A stretch of DNA of 64,000 bases. Origin: Arctic95D-9 sp035967665 (GTDB lineage Bacteria > Verrucomicrobiota > Verrucomicrobiia > Verrucomicrobiales > DEV007). The stretch lies in the NCBI GenBank assembly GCA_035967665.1, contig JAYWLB010000076.1:62001-126000 (forward strand), written 5' to 3'. Every line of letters begins with the position of its first letter. Position 1 is the first letter of the stretch. The position numbers were made by a program, and so were the translations under genes. Below the pieces are notes generated by a model. It ran no database searches and had not been told where the DNA came from. It worked only from the letters and a program-made list of their open reading frames with translations. This document shows positions 61,559 to 64,000 of this stretch, piece by piece.

Positions 61559-62404
61559 CTAGGGAACGCGGGGAAACTTCGAAAAGTCCGGCTTCCGCTT
61601 TTCAACGAAAGCGTTCTTCCCTTCCTTCGCCTCTTCGCTCATGTAATAGAGCAATGTGGCATTGCCAGCGAGATCGAGCAGCCCCATCTGACCATCACAG
61701 TCCGCGTTGAGGGCCGTCTTGAGACAGCGAAGCGCGAGCGGCGAATGGTCCAGCATTTCGCGGCACCACTGGATCGTTTCCGCTTCGAGCTGATCAAGTG
61801 GAACGACGGTATTCACCAGCCCCATGTCGAGGGCCTGCTGCGCATCATACTGACGACAGAGAAACCAGATCTCACGGGCCTTTTTCTGCCCCACAATGCG
61901 GGCAAGATAACTGGAACCGAGACCGCCGTCGAAGGATCCCACTTTCGGACCGGTCTGACCAAACTTCGCGTTGTCCGCTGCAATCGTGAGATCGCATACG
62001 ATGTGGAGAACATGCCCCCCGCCGATCGCGTATCCAGCCACCATCGCCACGACCGGCTTGGGCAAACCGCGAATCTTTTTCTGAACATCGAGAATATTGA
62101 GACGGGGCACTCCGTCCTCCCCGACATAGCCGGCGTGACCACGCACTTTCTGATCCCCGCCGGAGCAAAAAGCAAGGTCGCCTTCCCCCGTGAGAATGAT
62201 CGCTCCCACATCGGGATCTTCGTGAGCGAGATCGAAAGCCACGAGCATTTCCCTCACCGTTTGAGGACGAAAAGCGTTCCTCACTTCAGGGCGGTTGATC
62301 GTAATTTTAGCGATCTGTCCATCCTCCGTTTTTTCGTAACGAAGGTCTTCAAATTCGTGCGCAGAAATCCAAGTCATAGAGCTAAGAGGTTGTTCCTTAT
62401 CCAT
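61559..62404 (-). CDS. menB: 1,4-Dihydroxy-2-naphthoyl-CoA synthase
   Basis: A 281-residue crotonase-family enzyme that closes the second ring of menaquinone. Family landmarks: NRPEVRNAFRP, SGGDQKVRG, AGYAIGGGHVLH, GSFDGGLGSSYLARIVGQKKAREIWF and a C-terminal KRKPDFSKFPRVP. First gene of the minus-strand men operon (menB-menA-menC-menE). menF and menD, needed earlier in the pathway, are not in the window. Presence of the pathway means that the organism respires with menaquinone. Confidence 0.97.
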   Translation of the reverse strand: MDKEQPLSSMTWISAHEFEDLRYEKTEDGQIAKITINRPEVRNAFRPQTVREMLVAFDLAHEDPDVGAIILTGEGDLAFCSGGDQKVRGHAGYVGEDGVPRLNILDVQKKIRGLPKPVVAMVAGYAIGGGHVLHIVCDLTIAADNAKFGQTGPKVGSFDGGLGSSYLARIVGQKKAREIWFLCRQYDAQQALDMGLVNTVVPLDQLEAETIQWCREMLDHSPLALRCLKTALNADCDGQMGLLDLAGNATLLYYMSEEAKEGKNAFVEKRKPDFSKFPRVP

Positions 62405-62615
62405 TGATACGTCAACGAGAGTTCGAACGACTTTTTGCAGTTAAATTCCGGACTTGAATGGAGCAACTCCGTCTCAGCAACCCTAATTCACACCACAGTT
62501 CGAGCGACAACGCGGCTCGATAAAAACAGGAGCAGGCCCGATAAATTAAGATGCAGCTTCTCTAAATAACTTTATTATTCCCACTGAAAATTCCATAACG
62601 AAATTCCTCCTGTGA

Positions 62616-63965
62616 TTGAATATTAGTAACAGATTCATTCCCCCGCCACCGGAGGACGGTTCCAACGCAACGAAACGGGAAAGATCAATCCGGCTCGCTG
62701 TCTTTTCTTCAGCCTTGTCCAAGTCGGGAACCCTGCTCCTGCGAATCGTTTCGATCCCCATAGCGATCCGGGTTCTGGGACTGGGCAGTTTCGGAGTCTA
62801 CGCTTCCTTAACGACCATGGTCGCATTGATCGAAGCGTTCCATATCGGGGTTGGTCCCGCCTTGACCCGTGGAATCCTCAAGGCGGAAGTAGCGCATGAT
62901 CAGAAAGCGGCACAGGCCATCTTCAGCACCGGATTTCTCATCATTGCCGCGATCACCCTGACTTCCGTCGCGCTTTTCAGCCTTCTCTTTTTAAACGTCC
63001 CCATGACTTCGCTGTTCGGGCCTCACTTCGCTGAATACGAAACGGTCGTAATGCGATGCCTTCCTATCGCGGTTGGGATCATCATGATTCATGTCATTTT
63101 CGGCTCATGCGAGAAGGCTCGTGATGGCTTCATGGAGACAAGTGTTAACAACAAATGGGGCGCTCTCGGAAACTACGGAGGAGCGATTTTCCTCTTTCTC
63201 GGGATCCGCAACTTTCACTCCATAGAATTTCTGTTCCTCGCGGTGAACGGATCGGTGGCATTGGCAAAAGTCGGAAACGCTGCTTCGCTTTTTCACGAAC
63301 GCCCCTGGCTCTTTCCGCGCATTGGATCTTTTGACCTCAGCCTGGTTCGGCCTCTGCTCGCAGACTCGAGCCTTTTCAGCATCACCTACCTGCTCAGCGC
63401 ACTGGTCGAATACAACGCACTCGTCTATTTGGCAGGGCGCTTTCACGGCCCCGAACTGGCTGCGATCTTCAGCGCCTTTGTTACGATCCACTTTTCCCTC
63501 ACAGGGATTCTGCAAATGTTCACGATTCCTCTCTGGCCCGCCGTGATCGACGCTCATGAGCGGGGCGACAAGGAGTGGATTCAGACTTCGACGAGACGGC
63601 TCGCTCTGTTCTCCGTGGGATTCTCAGCGATATGCGCGATCGGGCTGGCTCTGGCGGGCCCCTTTGTCATGCCGCTCTGGCTCGGAGAAAAACTACCGCT
63701 CACCCCAATCGTTTTCATCGCTTTCGGAATCTACTTCATGCTCCACATCTTCCGACAGAGCGGCCAAACCCTGCTTCTCGGCATCGGGAAAGTGTCTTTC
63801 TGCTTTCGCACCATTCTCGTCGAAAGCGCACTCGTCATGACCGTCATCGTCGCCGCCTTGAAATTCGGCAGCCCCGGCTGGGTCTACGCCGGTATCGCAG
63901 CGGCGATCGCAGGCGTTTCGGGCTGGATCTATCCGGTGACCTTTCTTCGGGAGATCCGGAAATAA
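62616..63965 (+). CDS. Wzx/MATE-like polysaccharide flippase
   Basis: A 449-residue protein with about 12 membrane helices and few charged loops. The start is TTG at 62616 because a TGA lies directly upstream in frame; no better start is seen. The fold plan and helices such as RLAVFSSALSKSGTLLLRIV and VLGLGSFGVYASLTTMVALI are those of lipid-linked oligosaccharide flippases of the Wzx type. It probably moves an undecaprenyl-linked sugar across the membrane. No glycosyltransferases are visible to its right before the window ends. Confidence 0.8.
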   Translation: MNISNRFIPPPPEDGSNATKRERSIRLAVFSSALSKSGTLLLRIVSIPIAIRVLGLGSFGVYASLTTMVALIEAFHIGVGPALTRGILKAEVAHDQKAAQAIFSTGFLIIAAITLTSVALFSLLFLNVPMTSLFGPHFAEYETVVMRCLPIAVGIIMIHVIFGSCEKARDGFMETSVNNKWGALGNYGGAIFLFLGIRNFHSIEFLFLAVNGSVALAKVGNAASLFHERPWLFPRIGSFDLSLVRPLLADSSLFSITYLLSALVEYNALVYLAGRFHGPELAAIFSAFVTIHFSLTGILQMFTIPLWPAVIDAHERGDKEWIQTSTRRLALFSVGFSAICAIGLALAGPFVMPLWLGEKLPLTPIVFIAFGIYFMLHIFRQSGQTLLLGIGKVSFCFRTILVESALVMTVIVAALKFGSPGWVYAGIAAAIAGVSGWIYPVTFLREIRK

Positions 63966-64000
63966 CCCCGGAGGAGCGAGCTTTCAAGTCGATCCCGTAT

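Overview
The window is bacterial chromosome. It most likely comes from the Planctomycetes-Verrucomicrobia-Chlamydiae group, and Verrucomicrobiota is my best guess. This rests on gene content only: a secreted sulfatase, a secreted PHP phosphoesterase, a LamG protein, a large DUF4175-like membrane protein in an operon with a prenyltransferase-repeat protein and a TlpA fusion, a Ni superoxide dismutase with an ordinary export signal, and a long SecA. Most genes are housekeeping. The left 9.5 kb is a laterally acquired island.

Left end (1-9.5 kb): the end of a defence-rich integrative island. In order it holds the C-terminal part of a type I restriction subunit (HsdR), a YgjP-like metallopeptidase overlapping it, an Mrr-type nuclease translationally coupled to a KAP-type P-loop ATPase, a proteasome/Anbu-like Ntn-hydrolase followed by a PD-(D/E)xK nuclease, and a tyrosine recombinase broken by two single-base frameshifts in G-runs. 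The recombinase lies beside the 3' end of a selenocysteine tRNA gene, so tRNA-Sec is the likely integration site. The 3' strand of that tRNA no longer pairs well with its 5' strand.

9.5-13.2 kb: a selenium locus. tRNA-Sec(UCA), a NifS/IscS-type cysteine desulfurase, Ni superoxide dismutase and tRNA 2-selenouridine synthase (SelU) lie on the minus strand. Facing away from them is a small exported heavy-metal-associated (HMA) domain protein whose metal motif reads U-G-G-C, with an in-frame TGA at 12878-12880 and a good bacterial SECIS hairpin just downstream. selA, selB and selD are not in the window.

13.3-28 kb: a four-gene envelope operon (DUF4175-like, secreted unknown, prenyltransferase repeats, large protein ending in a TlpA thioredoxin domain), a small Cys-rich secreted protein, an acidic membrane protein, a rhomboid protease, a WalJ-type metallo-hydrolase and trpE. 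28-41 kb (mostly minus strand): katG, sucB-sucA, folD, an LPLAT-family acyltransferase, xylulokinase, and three genes with 4-base overlaps encoding a LamG protein, a membrane protein and a BNR/sialidase-like protein. 41-48 kb: a lipoprotein, lipoprotein-anchored MsrA, a small ribbon-helix-helix-like gene pair, tRNA-Val(CAC), a hybrid histidine kinase, and a D,D-carboxypeptidase with a coiled-coil N-terminal region. 48-64 kb: an orphan ParA, SecA, NfeD, HemW-like radical SAM, PPK2, sulfatase, PHP phosphoesterase, the menaquinone operon menB-menA-menC-menE, and a Wzx-like flippase.

Several small repeat families are visible. One is a dispersed palindromic core AACCCTGTTGGGT, two copies of which lie inside coding genes. 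Another is a 78-bp element bounded by GTAGAGGA/TCCTCTAC that is repeated with a 107-bp period. The observations most worth following are the selenocysteine HMA protein, the possible damage to tRNA-Sec by the island, and the Ntn-hydrolase plus nuclease pair.
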